DNA of 64,000 nt, from positions 62,001 through 126,000 of the forward strand of contig NZ_JACIEB010000004.1 in the NCBI RefSeq assembly GCF_014196635.1. The letters are read 5' to 3'. The notes beneath the pieces were generated by a model that did not search any database, was not told where the DNA came from, and was given only the letters and a program-made list of their open reading frames with translations. A program made the translations under genes and the position numbers. Source of the stretch: Sphingobium fontiphilum. Lineage in GTDB: Bacteria > Pseudomonadota > Alphaproteobacteria > Sphingomonadales > Sphingomonadaceae. This document shows, piece by piece, positions 18,387-27,426 of this stretch (its first letter is position 1; the number at the start of each line of letters is the position of its first letter).

Positions 18387-20099
18387 ATGGCCGATTTCGA
18401 CCTTGTGATCCGGGGCGGGACGATTGTCGATGGGGAGGGCGGCAATCCGTTCGAAGCGGACATCGCCATCGTGGATGGGCGTATCGCGGGCATCGGCGTT
18501 GACGTCGGGCAGGGACGCGAGGAGATCGACGCCCGCGACCTCCTCGTCACCCCCGGTTTCGTCGATGTGCATACCCATTATGACGGCCAGGCGACCTGGT
18601 CGGACAGTCTGGTCCCATCGGCGGATCATGGCGTCACAACCGTCGTCATCGGCAATTGCGGCGTCGGCTTCGCGCCGTGCAGGCCGGAGGACCGCGAGGC
18701 GCTGGTCAATGTCATGGAGGGGGTGGAGGACATCCCCGAAGCCGTGATGGCGAAGGGGCTGCCCTGGAACTGGGAGAGCTTTCCCGATTATCTGAGGTCG
18801 CTCGAAGCCCGCGCCTGGGATGCCGATGTCGGCGCTTATATTCCGCATTCGCCCTTGCGGGTCTACGCCATGGGCCAGCGGGGACTTGACCGGGAACCGG
18901 CCACCCCGGCGGATGTCGCGCGCATGACGCAACTGGTGGAGGAAGGCATGGCGGCCGGAGCGCTGGGTTTTGCGACGTCGCGCTCCCTGGTCCACCGGCG
19001 CGGCGACGGCGCCTTCATTCCGTCTTTCCGGGCCGAAGCCGACGAATTGGTGGCGATTGCGCGATCGGTTGGGGGAACAGGGCGGGGCGTGCTTCAGATG
19101 ATCCCCAATCTCGATACGGCCGACTGGAGCAGCGATATCGATTTGATGAAGCGGATGGCGGATGCGTCCGGCCGTCCGGTGACCTATTCGCTCGCGCAAT
19201 GGTCGACCGATCCGCAGGGCTGGCGCCGCACCATGGACGCCCTTGCCGACCATAATCGAAGCGGTGCGGCGCCCGTGCTTGCGCAGGTCTTTCCGCGGCC
19301 CATGGGCGCGATGTGCGGCCTGTCGACGTCGGCGAACGCCTTCAGCCACTGTGCGACCTATCGCGCGGTGGCCGACCTGCCGCTGGCCGAGAAGGTGGCG
19401 ATCATGCGCGATCCGGCTTTCCGTGCGCGCTTGATCGCGGAGGAGCCGGACGAGACGCCGACTCCGCTCCACCGGCTGCTGCGCGCATGGGACAATATCT
19501 ATCCGCTTGGCGCCGAACCCGATTATGAGCCATCGCCCGACCAGAGCATCTCTGCGCTGGCGGCCGAGCGGGGGTTGGAGCCCGCGGCGCTCGTCTATGA
19601 CCTGATGCTGGAGCAGGACGGGCGCGCGCTGATCCTCATGCCCTTTTCCAACTATGCGGAAAAAACGCTCGATCCGGCGCTGGCGATGATGCGCGATCCC
19701 TACAGCATCGTAGGGCTGGGCGATGGCGGGGCGCATTATGGCATCATCTGCGACGCGAGCTACCCAACCACCATGCTGTCCTATTGGGCGCGCGATCGCG
19801 CGGGCGAACGGCTGACGATCCCGGCGGCGGTGAAGGCGCTGAGCGCCGACAACGCCGATTTCCTGGGGCTGGGGGATCGAGGGCGACTGAAGCCGGGTTT
19901 GAAGGCCGACATCAACCTGATCGACCATGGCGCGCTTCGCCTGCATGCCCCCCATGTGGTGCATGACCTGCCGGGCGGGGGCCGCCGGCTGTCCCAGCAG
20001 GCGACTGGCTATCGCGCCACGCTGGTCAGCGGCGTGGTGACCCGGCGGGACGGCGCCGATACCGGCGCGCGTCCCGGAAGGCTGGTCCGCGCCGCCTGA
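18387..20099 (+). CDS. Amidohydrolase of the N-acyl-D-amino-acid deacylase family
   Basis: 570-residue metal-dependent amidohydrolase. Seen: the N-terminal DLVIRGGTIVDGEGG small-domain start, the metal-binding VHTHYDGQ (His62, His64), GNCGVGFAPCRPEDR characteristic of D-aminoacylases and relatives, and GLGDGGAHYG near residue 450. Family members cleave N-acyl-D-amino acids, but many are promiscuous hydrolases of unknown substrate. It follows the LuxC-like gene by 15 bases with a GGAAGGAAG ribosome site, so it belongs to that operon. It might release the carboxylic acid that LuxE/LuxC then reduce. Its stop touches the stop of the convergent aldo/keto reductase. Confidence 0.9.
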   Translation: MADFDLVIRGGTIVDGEGGNPFEADIAIVDGRIAGIGVDVGQGREEIDARDLLVTPGFVDVHTHYDGQATWSDSLVPSADHGVTTVVIGNCGVGFAPCRPEDREALVNVMEGVEDIPEAVMAKGLPWNWESFPDYLRSLEARAWDADVGAYIPHSPLRVYAMGQRGLDREPATPADVARMTQLVEEGMAAGALGFATSRSLVHRRGDGAFIPSFRAEADELVAIARSVGGTGRGVLQMIPNLDTADWSSDIDLMKRMADASGRPVTYSLAQWSTDPQGWRRTMDALADHNRSGAAPVLAQVFPRPMGAMCGLSTSANAFSHCATYRAVADLPLAEKVAIMRDPAFRARLIAEEPDETPTPLHRLLRAWDNIYPLGAEPDYEPSPDQSISALAAERGLEPAALVYDLMLEQDGRALILMPFSNYAEKTLDPALAMMRDPYSIVGLGDGGAHYGIICDASYPTTMLSYWARDRAGERLTIPAAVKALSADNADFLGLGDRGRLKPGLKADINLIDHGALRLHAPHVVHDLPGGGRRLSQQATGYRATLVSGVVTRRDGADTGARPGRLVRAA

Positions 20100-21167
20100 T
20101 CAGGGGCGCGGATGGATCGTCGTTCCACCCGTCAACCCATGCTGGATGAAGGGCGTGGCGAGGAAATCGTGGGGAAAGCCAAGCGGGATTCGGCTTGCGG
20201 CGTCCAGCCGTTCCAGTTGGGCCTTGTCCAGCGATATACCGAGCGCGGCGACATTATCCTCATATTGCCGCATGGTCCGGGCGCCCACCAAAGGCGAGAC
20301 GACCGCTGGATTGGCGAGGGTCCAGGCAATCGCCACCTGCGCGGACGTGACGCCCATCTCATCGGCGGTCGCCTTCACGGCGTCAGCGATCGCCACGACC
20401 CGCGCATCGACGCGTCCGGCGGCCTGCAGCATCGCGCCGCGACCCCCTGCCTCCCCGTCATGGGCGCTGCCGCCGGTCGCATATTTGCCCGACAGCATGC
20501 CGCTTGCCAGCGGCGACCAAGGCATCACGCCTATTCCCAGCGCCTTTGCGGCCGGGATGAGGTCGCGTTCGGCGGTGCGCTCGATCAGATTATATTCCGC
20601 CTGCAGCGCCACCAGCTGGCTCCAGCCACGCAGTTCAGCCATCGTCTGCAGCCGCGCCATTTGCCAGGCGGGCGTGTCCGACAGGCCAAGATAGAGAATC
20701 TTGCCCTGCGATACGAGGTCGTCGAACGCGCGCAATATCTCGTCAGCGGGTGTCATATCGTCCCAGACATGAAGAAAGAACAGGTCGATCCGGTCCGTGC
20801 GCAGTCGTTTCAGGCTGGTTTCGACGGTCTGGACCATGTTGCGGCGGCTGTTGCCCGCGGCATTGGGGTCGCCGACCGACCGGGTCAGCGAATATTTGGT
20901 GGAGAGGACCAGCCGTTCGCGCTTGGCCTCCGCGAACTTCCCGGTCAGCATTTCCGATACGCCATCGGCATAATAGCCCGCCGTATCGACGAAATTGCCG
21001 CCCCGGTCGACATAGGCGTCGAAAATGCGGCGCGATTCGCTTTCATCGCCGCCCCATTCCTCGCCAAAGGTCATGGTGCCCAGCGCCAGCGGCGACACGC
21101 GCAGTCCGGATCGGCCGAGCAGGCGATAGGTGTCGAGTGCGAGCGGATGGCTGTTTGTCTGCGTCAT
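20100..21167 (-). CDS. Aldo/keto reductase
   Basis: 355-residue NADPH-dependent TIM-barrel reductase. Seen: LGRSGLRVSPLALGTMTFG at the N-terminus, the catalytic Asp of FVDTAGYYADG with its Tyr, the Lys in LSTKYS and the His in FFLHVWD, and the C-terminal cofactor region PLVGARTMRQYEDN. It is the last gene of a three-gene operon (LuxE-like, LuxC-like, AKR), 7 bases after the LuxC-like stop. An obvious role is to reduce the aldehyde made by LuxE/LuxC to the alcohol. That is inference from the operon. Confidence 0.93.
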   Translation of the reverse strand: MTQTNSHPLALDTYRLLGRSGLRVSPLALGTMTFGEEWGGDESESRRIFDAYVDRGGNFVDTAGYYADGVSEMLTGKFAEAKRERLVLSTKYSLTRSVGDPNAAGNSRRNMVQTVETSLKRLRTDRIDLFFLHVWDDMTPADEILRAFDDLVSQGKILYLGLSDTPAWQMARLQTMAELRGWSQLVALQAEYNLIERTAERDLIPAAKALGIGVMPWSPLASGMLSGKYATGGSAHDGEAGGRGAMLQAAGRVDARVVAIADAVKATADEMGVTSAQVAIAWTLANPAVVSPLVGARTMRQYEDNVAALGISLDKAQLERLDAASRIPLGFPHDFLATPFIQHGLTGGTTIHPRP

Positions 21168-21174
21168 GGATAAG

Positions 21175-22590
21175 TCAATCTTTCGCTGCTTCGGTGACGA
21201 CCCAGTGCATCATCCTGTGCACCGGCCATCCCCCGTCGTGCGGCAGGCCGCCGAACTTTCCGTTGTTGATATTGCCCAAAGCAACGATGCGCTGCGCGCC
21301 CGCCGACGACAGGCCATCGCGAACCTCGGCAATGCGGGACGGCGGATGGACGCCCACTGACTGGGTGGCGACGGTGACGTGCGCAATGGCGTCGGCAAGG
21401 CGGTCGACCGCGATCACGTTGACGAGCTTGCCGCCCGGATTGAAGGACACAGGCTCGCTGGAGCGAATGACCATTCCTCGGCCATCGGGCTGGCCGAACA
21501 GGCGGTAGACCGGCTCCAGATTGCCCAGCATGTCGAGTTCGTCAACCAGCATGGCGGGCGGCAGCGGCCCATCGGGACCCGCGCCATAACGGATATCCTT
21601 ACCCATCGCCTCGACCAGAGCCTCGCAATAGGCGTCGATCTGCTCCATTGATCCTTCGATGAACTGGAAGCGGGCGCAACTGCACGCATCCTGATTGAAG
21701 GCGATGATGTCGGCGGCGCTGCGTTCGGCGATGGCCGTCAGGGGTTCGCCGTCAAAGGCTTCGCGGCCGATCAGCGAGATCGAGACCTTGGGGTCGAACG
21801 ACATGATCTCGAATCCCGGCGCGGCATATTGCATGGCATGACGCACCGCCGCCTCGCCACCCCAGACCGCCAGCTTGTCGAAATATTGCGATCGCAGGAT
21901 ATGGTTTTCGATGCTGACGTCGCCGCCGCGCCAGTAGGCCGCCGAAAATGAGCGGGTGACGGGGTGGTTGGGGCCGACATCGGCCATTGTCCGCAGCAAG
22001 GCCGTCGCCGTGAACATGTCGTTGGACGGCATCTTCAACAGATGCACGCCCTTGCTGATCGCGCCGCGGACAATCGTGACCGGCGGCACGATGGGGGCGT
22101 TGCCAGCCAGAACATGCACCATTCGCGGCGGGAAGGCGCGAATGTCGAAGGCGGCGCCCTGTATCTGGCGCCGCGCCCATCCGTCGAGCACGTCGAGCGA
22201 ACCCAGCGACTGTTCCGCCTCCGCCTCCACGGCGTCGCGGGTAAAGAACCATGCGATGTCGCGATAGCAATTCTCCAGGATTCGCGCGCCCAGAGTGTTG
22301 CAGCGCAGATTATTGGCGGCCGCTTCCTGAAGATGGATGTTGCGGTCGAAGTCGAGCGCCTTGCCGACTTCGACGAGGAAATCGACAATCTCGGCAAGCG
22401 GGGTGTCAAATGCCGGGCCAGCTTCGTTGCGCGACCAGATCAGCGAATCCAGATTGATCGCCGGGGTCATGACGGAACTGCCCGTGGCGCGAGAGCGGTG
22501 CTCGACCGCGGCGTCAAGCTGCACCACGCCCTTGATGACATGGGGCACGAGCAGCTTGTCCTTATTATTTTCAATGATTTCATGCAACAT
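21175..22590 (-). CDS. LuxC-like acyl-CoA/acyl-protein reductase, second copy
   Basis: 471-residue LuxC-family reductase paralogous to 16914-18371. Shared landmarks in the same order are HVLAGNAPIVPP, LLKMPSNDMFTATAL, LAVWGG, IGREAF and the catalytic-cysteine segment NQDACSCARF (Cys303; a further Cys at 305). The start at 22590 has GAGGAGG upstream, which overlaps the stop region of the LuxE-like gene 10 bases away. It lies between the LuxE-like gene and the aldo/keto reductase. The N-terminus is quite diverged from the first copy, arguing for different acyl substrates. Confidence 0.87.
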   Translation of the reverse strand: MLHEIIENNKDKLLVPHVIKGVVQLDAAVEHRSRATGSSVMTPAINLDSLIWSRNEAGPAFDTPLAEIVDFLVEVGKALDFDRNIHLQEAAANNLRCNTLGARILENCYRDIAWFFTRDAVEAEAEQSLGSLDVLDGWARRQIQGAAFDIRAFPPRMVHVLAGNAPIVPPVTIVRGAISKGVHLLKMPSNDMFTATALLRTMADVGPNHPVTRSFSAAYWRGGDVSIENHILRSQYFDKLAVWGGEAAVRHAMQYAAPGFEIMSFDPKVSISLIGREAFDGEPLTAIAERSAADIIAFNQDACSCARFQFIEGSMEQIDAYCEALVEAMGKDIRYGAGPDGPLPPAMLVDELDMLGNLEPVYRLFGQPDGRGMVIRSSEPVSFNPGGKLVNVIAVDRLADAIAHVTVATQSVGVHPPSRIAEVRDGLSSAGAQRIVALGNINNGKFGGLPHDGGWPVHRMMHWVVTEAAKD

Positions 22591-22600
22591 GACAGCCTCC

Positions 22601-23977
22601 TCAGGCAGCGACCGGCTGCGGCGCGGAGATCGATCCGCGCACGTAGGAATCGATGGATCCGGCGCAGCTCAGCTTGTCCTCTCCCTCTTCCAGATCGGCG
22701 TAGCGGGCGATCGAGTGGACCACCGGGGTCTTGACGCCCTCGAGGCCGGAGCCGAATTCCACCTGCACCTTGTCGCCCGAAATGATGCCGCCCCAGCGCC
22801 CGTCGGCCAATATGTCGAAAAACGCCATGCGGCCTTCCACGGCGCCGTGATCGGTTGTTGCGCCCAGCAGCTTTTCCCCCGCCTTGTCGAGGATCAGCGG
22901 CACGATCCATGGGGGCATCGCATAGGACTGGGTTGGCTGGATCTTGGCGCAAAAGCCGCTCATTTCGACCATGGCATAGGAGCTGGTGATGCGGTCCGGC
23001 GTCACGCCGAAGAAGCGCATGATCTGTTCCTGATAGTCCGGCGGAACCGCCGCGCCCTTGGTGCCTCCGCCAAAGCTCATCAGCGTGTCGGGGTGGAAAT
23101 CGCCATCCTTGACACCACGGGCGCGCAACGCCTGCACGATCTGCCATGCGACGCCATACATGACGCCGATATAGAGCGGGCGGTGCCGACGGCTTTCCAG
23201 CAAGTCCATCCAGGCGTCGAATTCACCCGCGCGCCTGGCCTGCCGTGCTTGCACCTCCGCTTCATAGGCGGCGATTTCGCCAGGCCCGACCTTGCCGGCG
23301 GCCAGCAGGCGGCGCAGCTGCGCTGGCCGCATCGCGTCGAAGGCGCGGATCGGATCGTCGCTCAACCGGTGGAGCTCACCCGGCGCCGCCCAACGCGGGA
23401 AATGGATGTTGCAGAAATCGATCATCTTGTGCGTGCCGCGCGGCGGCATCATGGTGAAGACCGAACGGCTATGATCCGCGACATAGGCGGGCGTCGACAG
23501 GTCGGCCGCCGCGACGCACGCCGACAGGGAAAGGTCGCGATCCAGCGCCGACTGGTCCAGGAACGACGATTTGCCGGACGTTCCGCTCGATGCGAAGACA
23601 TGATGGTCAGCCGCTTTCGCGCGGTCCAGCCAGTCGTCGATGTCGCGAACGTCCGTGACGTCGATGTTGTCGGTGGGATAGGTGGCCAGCGTGCCCAGCC
23701 ACAGATTCATGTTCTTCCACTGGCCGTTGTCGACGAAGGCCTCGGGATAGCTTTTGTAATTGGTGTGGGCAAAGAGCAGGGGAACAAGGTCGGCGAAGCT
23801 GTCGATCGTGTCGATCCCTGCCTCGCGCGCGCGTTTGTCGAGCACCCTGATCTGCTGCCGTCGCTCGGAAAAGCGCTCGCGAGCAGCCTCCAGTTGCAAT
23901 TCCGCGAGATTGGCCGGGGCATTGCGGAACGGATCGGACGATCGTGCAAGTCCGATCAGTTCGTCGATGGCGCTCAT
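22601..23977 (-). CDS. LuxE-like acyl-protein synthetase, second copy
   Basis: 458-residue adenylating enzyme of the LuxE-like fold. The ATP loop reads FASSGTSGKSSF. The first ~70 residues (MSAIDELIGL, then a region ending TNYKSYPEAF) align with the first copy (MTSYLDRLIA, then TVYKSYPISY). The ATG at 23977 is set by an AAGGAGGAG ribosome site; the frame is open further upstream but has no other site. First gene of an operon with the LuxC-like reductase and aldo/keto reductase. It is divergent from a TetR gene, which may repress it. Confidence 0.82.
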   Translation of the reverse strand: MSAIDELIGLARSSDPFRNAPANLAELQLEAARERFSERRQQIRVLDKRAREAGIDTIDSFADLVPLLFAHTNYKSYPEAFVDNGQWKNMNLWLGTLATYPTDNIDVTDVRDIDDWLDRAKAADHHVFASSGTSGKSSFLDQSALDRDLSLSACVAAADLSTPAYVADHSRSVFTMMPPRGTHKMIDFCNIHFPRWAAPGELHRLSDDPIRAFDAMRPAQLRRLLAAGKVGPGEIAAYEAEVQARQARRAGEFDAWMDLLESRRHRPLYIGVMYGVAWQIVQALRARGVKDGDFHPDTLMSFGGGTKGAAVPPDYQEQIMRFFGVTPDRITSSYAMVEMSGFCAKIQPTQSYAMPPWIVPLILDKAGEKLLGATTDHGAVEGRMAFFDILADGRWGGIISGDKVQVEFGSGLEGVKTPVVHSIARYADLEEGEDKLSCAGSIDSYVRGSISAPQPVAA

Positions 23978-24100
23978 CAATAACTCCTCCTTACATCCTG
24001 TGGCGAGTATAGTCGGCGTGGCCAGTTCCGCCGCTCCATTCGCTTGCACGGCGAGGACATAATGTTTTCAGGGCGACCTTTCGGATGCTGCGAACCCGGC

Positions 24101-24120
24101 GCCAACCGCCTTATGTTGGC
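24101..24120. promoter_or_regulatory. Possible TetR operator GCCAAC-N8-GTTGGC
   Basis: A six-base inverted repeat with an eight-base spacer lies in the 173-base gap between the divergent LuxE-like and TetR genes, 30 bases before the TetR start. Position suits autoregulation and control of the LuxE-like operon, but the repeat is short and could be chance in GC-rich DNA. Confidence 0.25.
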
Positions 24121-24150
24121 CCTTGCGGCGAGTGCGGCTATGCCAATGGG

Positions 24151-24765
24151 ATGAATCGCTTCGATGACTATCCAGCCGGCGCGCAGCGGCTGATCCTGGC
24201 TGCCGAGCAACTGGTGGCCGAACGCGGCGTGGACGGCACATCTGTCCGGGAGATCCTGCGACGCGCGCGCCAGGGCAACAACTCAGCCATCTACCATCAC
24301 TTCGGTTCCAAGGATAAGCTGATCGAGGCGATCTACGATCTGCGCCAGGCAGAGGCGGATCGGGCGCGTGTCGCCTGGCTACACGCCCTGGGCCGGTCGC
24401 CCCGGGACCTTGGCGAGATACTCGATGCGCTGCTGCGCCCGGTGCTCAAGGCGTTTCAAGGGCAGCGGAGGAGGATTTTCGCGCAGATGATCCTGCATCT
24501 CATCCTTACCAATCCACAAAACCCGATCTTTCGCGAGGAGCGGCAGCCGGAAACAACCCGGCATCTCAACTGGCTGTTACGGCAATGCTGTCCTCACCTG
24601 GATGATCCTCTGTTTCATCAGCGCTATACGTTGGCGGTCCTGTATCTGTTGCAGGCTGCGATCTATGTGGGGCAGCGCGTCGCGCAGGGCACGCTGGGCC
24701 ATGAAGATGACGAGCATTTCTGGAACGAGATCATGCAGGTCGTTCGAGATTCGATAGCCGCTTGA
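24151..24765 (+). CDS. TetR-family transcriptional regulator
   Basis: 204-residue repressor. The N-terminal helix-turn-helix covers about residues 10-55 (AAEQLVAERGVDGTSVREIL, then NSAIYHHFGSKDKLIEAIYD). The rest is the ligand-binding helical domain. Upstream ATGs at 24085 exist, but the homologous region starts after the ATG at 24151. It is divergent from the LuxE/LuxC/AKR operon and upstream of TonB receptor 2, either of which it may control. Confidence 0.9.
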   Translation: MNRFDDYPAGAQRLILAAEQLVAERGVDGTSVREILRRARQGNNSAIYHHFGSKDKLIEAIYDLRQAEADRARVAWLHALGRSPRDLGEILDALLRPVLKAFQGQRRRIFAQMILHLILTNPQNPIFREERQPETTRHLNWLLRQCCPHLDDPLFHQRYTLAVLYLLQAAIYVGQRVAQGTLGHEDDEHFWNEIMQVVRDSIAA

Positions 24766-24899
24766 GAGTCGAATGAGCGGGCGCTCCCTTCCCTAGGATA
24801 GGCTGCGTATAAGACGTTCGCCTTCATTCTGGCCGCCGCCGCCGCAGGCAAGATATAATGTCAATCAATCCCAAACCCTGCGGCTGGGAGGAGAGGATC

Positions 24900-27302
24900 A
24901 TGTCAGAGTTCATGCGTCGCCATCACGCTCGTCTGCTGCTTTCCGCCGGCGTCTGCCTGAGCGTGCCGTTCACGGCCCTGGCGCAGGAGGCCAGCGCGGA
25001 TCGCCCAGCGGGCGTGTCGACTGACGACATCGTCGTGACCGCCCGCCGCGAGTCCGAAAATATCCAGTCGACCCCGGTGTCGATCGTCGCCTTCAACGAA
25101 GAGATGCTCCGGTCGGCCAACATCCAGAATACCGCCGACCTGATGATGAAGACGCCCGGCGTGTTCCTGTCGGGTTCGGGCGGCCGGGAAAATTCGGTCT
25201 TCCAGATACGCGGCCAGAGCAAGGCTCTGAGCGGGTCCAATGCCCCCGCCGTCGTCAGCTACTTCGCCGATGTGCCCCAGCCGACGTTCGGCAGCGGCGT
25301 TTCCACCTATGACATGGCGTCCGTTCAGGTGCTCAAGGGGCCGCAAGGCACCCTCTTTGGCCGCAACACGACGGGCGGTGCCGTGCTCTATTACCCCGCC
25401 GCGCCGAGCTACAAGCTGGAAGGCTATTTGGAGGGCGGCTATGGCAAATATGATCGGCGGCAACTCGAAGGTGCGCTGACCCTGCCGATCATCGAAGATC
25501 GGCTCTCCGTCCGGTTTTCTGGACGCTATGAAAAGCGGGACGGCTATACCCGCAACATCGGCGTCGGCGGCGATCTGGACGATGTGAACTCGCGCGCTTT
25601 CCGCGTGTCCGTGCTGGCCGAACCGACCGACACGATCCGCAATTTGACGATCTTCGACTGGTATCGCAACTATTATACCGGCGATGCCGTCCTGTTGACG
25701 GGGGTCGACGCCAACCCGAGTCTGCTCGATCTTCTGGGTGTGCGGGAAGCCGCGCTCGCTGAGCTGGCGGCGCAGCGCGCCCGTGGTCCTCGCGTCGTCG
25801 ACAGCGACGCCGAACCCGCCATGAATAGAACCCGCCGCTGGGGCCTGACCAACCGGACCGACATCACGCTAGGCGATATCGAACTGACCAACATCTTCGG
25901 CTATCGAAGAACTTATGTCGAATATAACATCAACACCGACGGGGTTCCCCGGCTCGCCAGCGTCTTTGCGCCGGGCCTGACCCTGCCCCTGCTCAACGCC
26001 GGGGCGATCAATCATGTCGAACAATATACCGAAGAGTTGCAGCTCAAGGGAAGCGTGCTTGACGACAAGGTCGACTGGCTAGTCGGCGGCTTCTATCTCA
26101 AGAGCCGCCCCTATGGCACGACCGGAACCGGGAACAATGTCGGCTTCTTCTCCAGCTATCCGTTGGCGACCTTCCAATACAGCTTCTATACGGAAAACAG
26201 CCGCGCTCTGTTCGGTAACATCAATGTGAAGCTGGATTCGCTGGCGGAGGGTCTGCGTCTCAATGCTGGCGTGCGTTATACCTGGGACAAGCAGGTGGCA
26301 TGTATCGCCACGCAAGGCACGATGGCTGGCCCCAATGTCGCGCCGCCCAACCTGCAGCCTGATGAATGTCCCTCCAGTCCTTTGCTGGTGGGACCGTCGG
26401 TCAACCGCGCCCAATCCTCTGCCCCCACATGGACGTTGGGCCTCGACTGGCAAGTCACGCCCGATCTGTTCGCCTATGTCGTGTCTCGTCGCGGATACAG
26501 GACGGGCGGCATCAACACGCCGAGCTTCGGCGGCCGCCTGACGCCCTATCAGTCCTTCGGGCCGGAAAAGGTCACGGATGTTGAAGCAGGCGTCCGCACC
26601 GACTGGAATCTGGGCGGCGACGTCAAATTGCGGTTCAACGCCTCCGTCTTCTCCGGCTGGTATAATGGCGTCCAGATCGCGCTCAGCGGCCTCATCACGC
26701 AGGCTGGGGCCTGTCAGCTAGGCGCCGACAATCCCGCCCCGATTTCGCCGGACGGCGATTGCGATCCGACCAATGATCCCCAGTCGGGAACAATGCTGGT
26801 CAACGCGGGCAAATCACGCGTTGCGGGCATCGACCTTGATGGACGCATCGCGTTCGGGGATCGCCTGGCCATTACCTATGGCGCGAATTTCCTCGATACA
26901 AAGACGCGTTCGCTCGAAGCGCCGGCGCCAATCCAGCCCTATTTGCAGCAGCAGGAAATCCCGTTCGATCTGGTCGCAAAGCGGACCTATACATTGGGGC
27001 TGCAATATAATCTGCCACTTGGCGAAATGGGTGAACTGGGCGCCACCGCCGATTATTATCACTCCAGCCCGCTCAGCTTCGTGAACTCGTCGCTTCCGGC
27101 CTATGATCTCGTCAACGCGCGGGTCGACTGGCGCAATGTGGCCGGGCGGCCGCTTGACGTCGGCGTCTATGTCACCAACCTTTTCAACAAGACTTATCAG
27201 GCGATCGGCGCTGTGTCGGGGTCGGGCCTGGGCTTTAATTCGGCCATCTTCGGAGCGCCCCGCCAATATGGCGTGACGCTGCGCTACCGCTTCGGCTCCT
27301 GA
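24900..27302 (+). CDS. TonB-dependent outer-membrane receptor 2
   Basis: 800-residue receptor. Signal peptide ends near FTALAQEA; plug starts DDIVVTARRESEN and holds QVLKGPQGTLFGRNTTGGA; barrel ends TLRYRFGS. The ATG at 24900 is set by GGGAGGAGAGG; the earlier ATG at 24858 lacks a site. It shares with receptor 3 a near-identical plug (NTADLMMKTPGVFLSGSGG) and the barrel motif GGINTPSFGGRLTPYQSFG, so recent duplication is likely. A strong hairpin follows the stop, then an epoxide-hydrolase-like gene. Ligand unknown, probably chemically related to that of receptors 1 and 3. Confidence 0.95.
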   Translation: MSEFMRRHHARLLLSAGVCLSVPFTALAQEASADRPAGVSTDDIVVTARRESENIQSTPVSIVAFNEEMLRSANIQNTADLMMKTPGVFLSGSGGRENSVFQIRGQSKALSGSNAPAVVSYFADVPQPTFGSGVSTYDMASVQVLKGPQGTLFGRNTTGGAVLYYPAAPSYKLEGYLEGGYGKYDRRQLEGALTLPIIEDRLSVRFSGRYEKRDGYTRNIGVGGDLDDVNSRAFRVSVLAEPTDTIRNLTIFDWYRNYYTGDAVLLTGVDANPSLLDLLGVREAALAELAAQRARGPRVVDSDAEPAMNRTRRWGLTNRTDITLGDIELTNIFGYRRTYVEYNINTDGVPRLASVFAPGLTLPLLNAGAINHVEQYTEELQLKGSVLDDKVDWLVGGFYLKSRPYGTTGTGNNVGFFSSYPLATFQYSFYTENSRALFGNINVKLDSLAEGLRLNAGVRYTWDKQVACIATQGTMAGPNVAPPNLQPDECPSSPLLVGPSVNRAQSSAPTWTLGLDWQVTPDLFAYVVSRRGYRTGGINTPSFGGRLTPYQSFGPEKVTDVEAGVRTDWNLGGDVKLRFNASVFSGWYNGVQIALSGLITQAGACQLGADNPAPISPDGDCDPTNDPQSGTMLVNAGKSRVAGIDLDGRIAFGDRLAITYGANFLDTKTRSLEAPAPIQPYLQQQEIPFDLVAKRTYTLGLQYNLPLGEMGELGATADYYHSSPLSFVNSSLPAYDLVNARVDWRNVAGRPLDVGVYVTNLFNKTYQAIGAVSGSGLGFNSAIFGAPRQYGVTLRYRFGS

Positions 27303-27327
27303 ACGGACCAGCCTGACAAATGGATTG

Positions 27328-27355
27328 AGCGCCCCGCCGCATGAGGCGGGGCGCT
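27328..27355 (+). terminator. Terminator-like hairpin after TonB receptor 2
   Basis: A perfect 11-base stem, AGCGCCCCGCC / GGCGGGGCGCT, with the loop GCATGA lies 25 bases after the receptor stop. It is followed by ATCTT, not a long T run, so it may be a weak terminator or an mRNA-stabilising hairpin. Confidence 0.65.
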
Positions 27356-27426
27356 ATCTTCCGACAGGGCCGTTCGCTCTCTGGTCGCAGCATGATGCCG
27401 TGGTATCGAGACGACAGGGGATGATC

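Noticed and set aside
17535-19964. 809-codon minus-strand open frame opposite the LuxC-like and amidohydrolase genes
   Set aside because: It spans two well-supported plus-strand genes and their junction, with no motif or ribosome site.
15490-23977. Possible bioluminescence operon
   Set aside because: LuxC- and LuxE-like genes are present but no LuxA, LuxB or LuxD, and the neighbours are catabolic.
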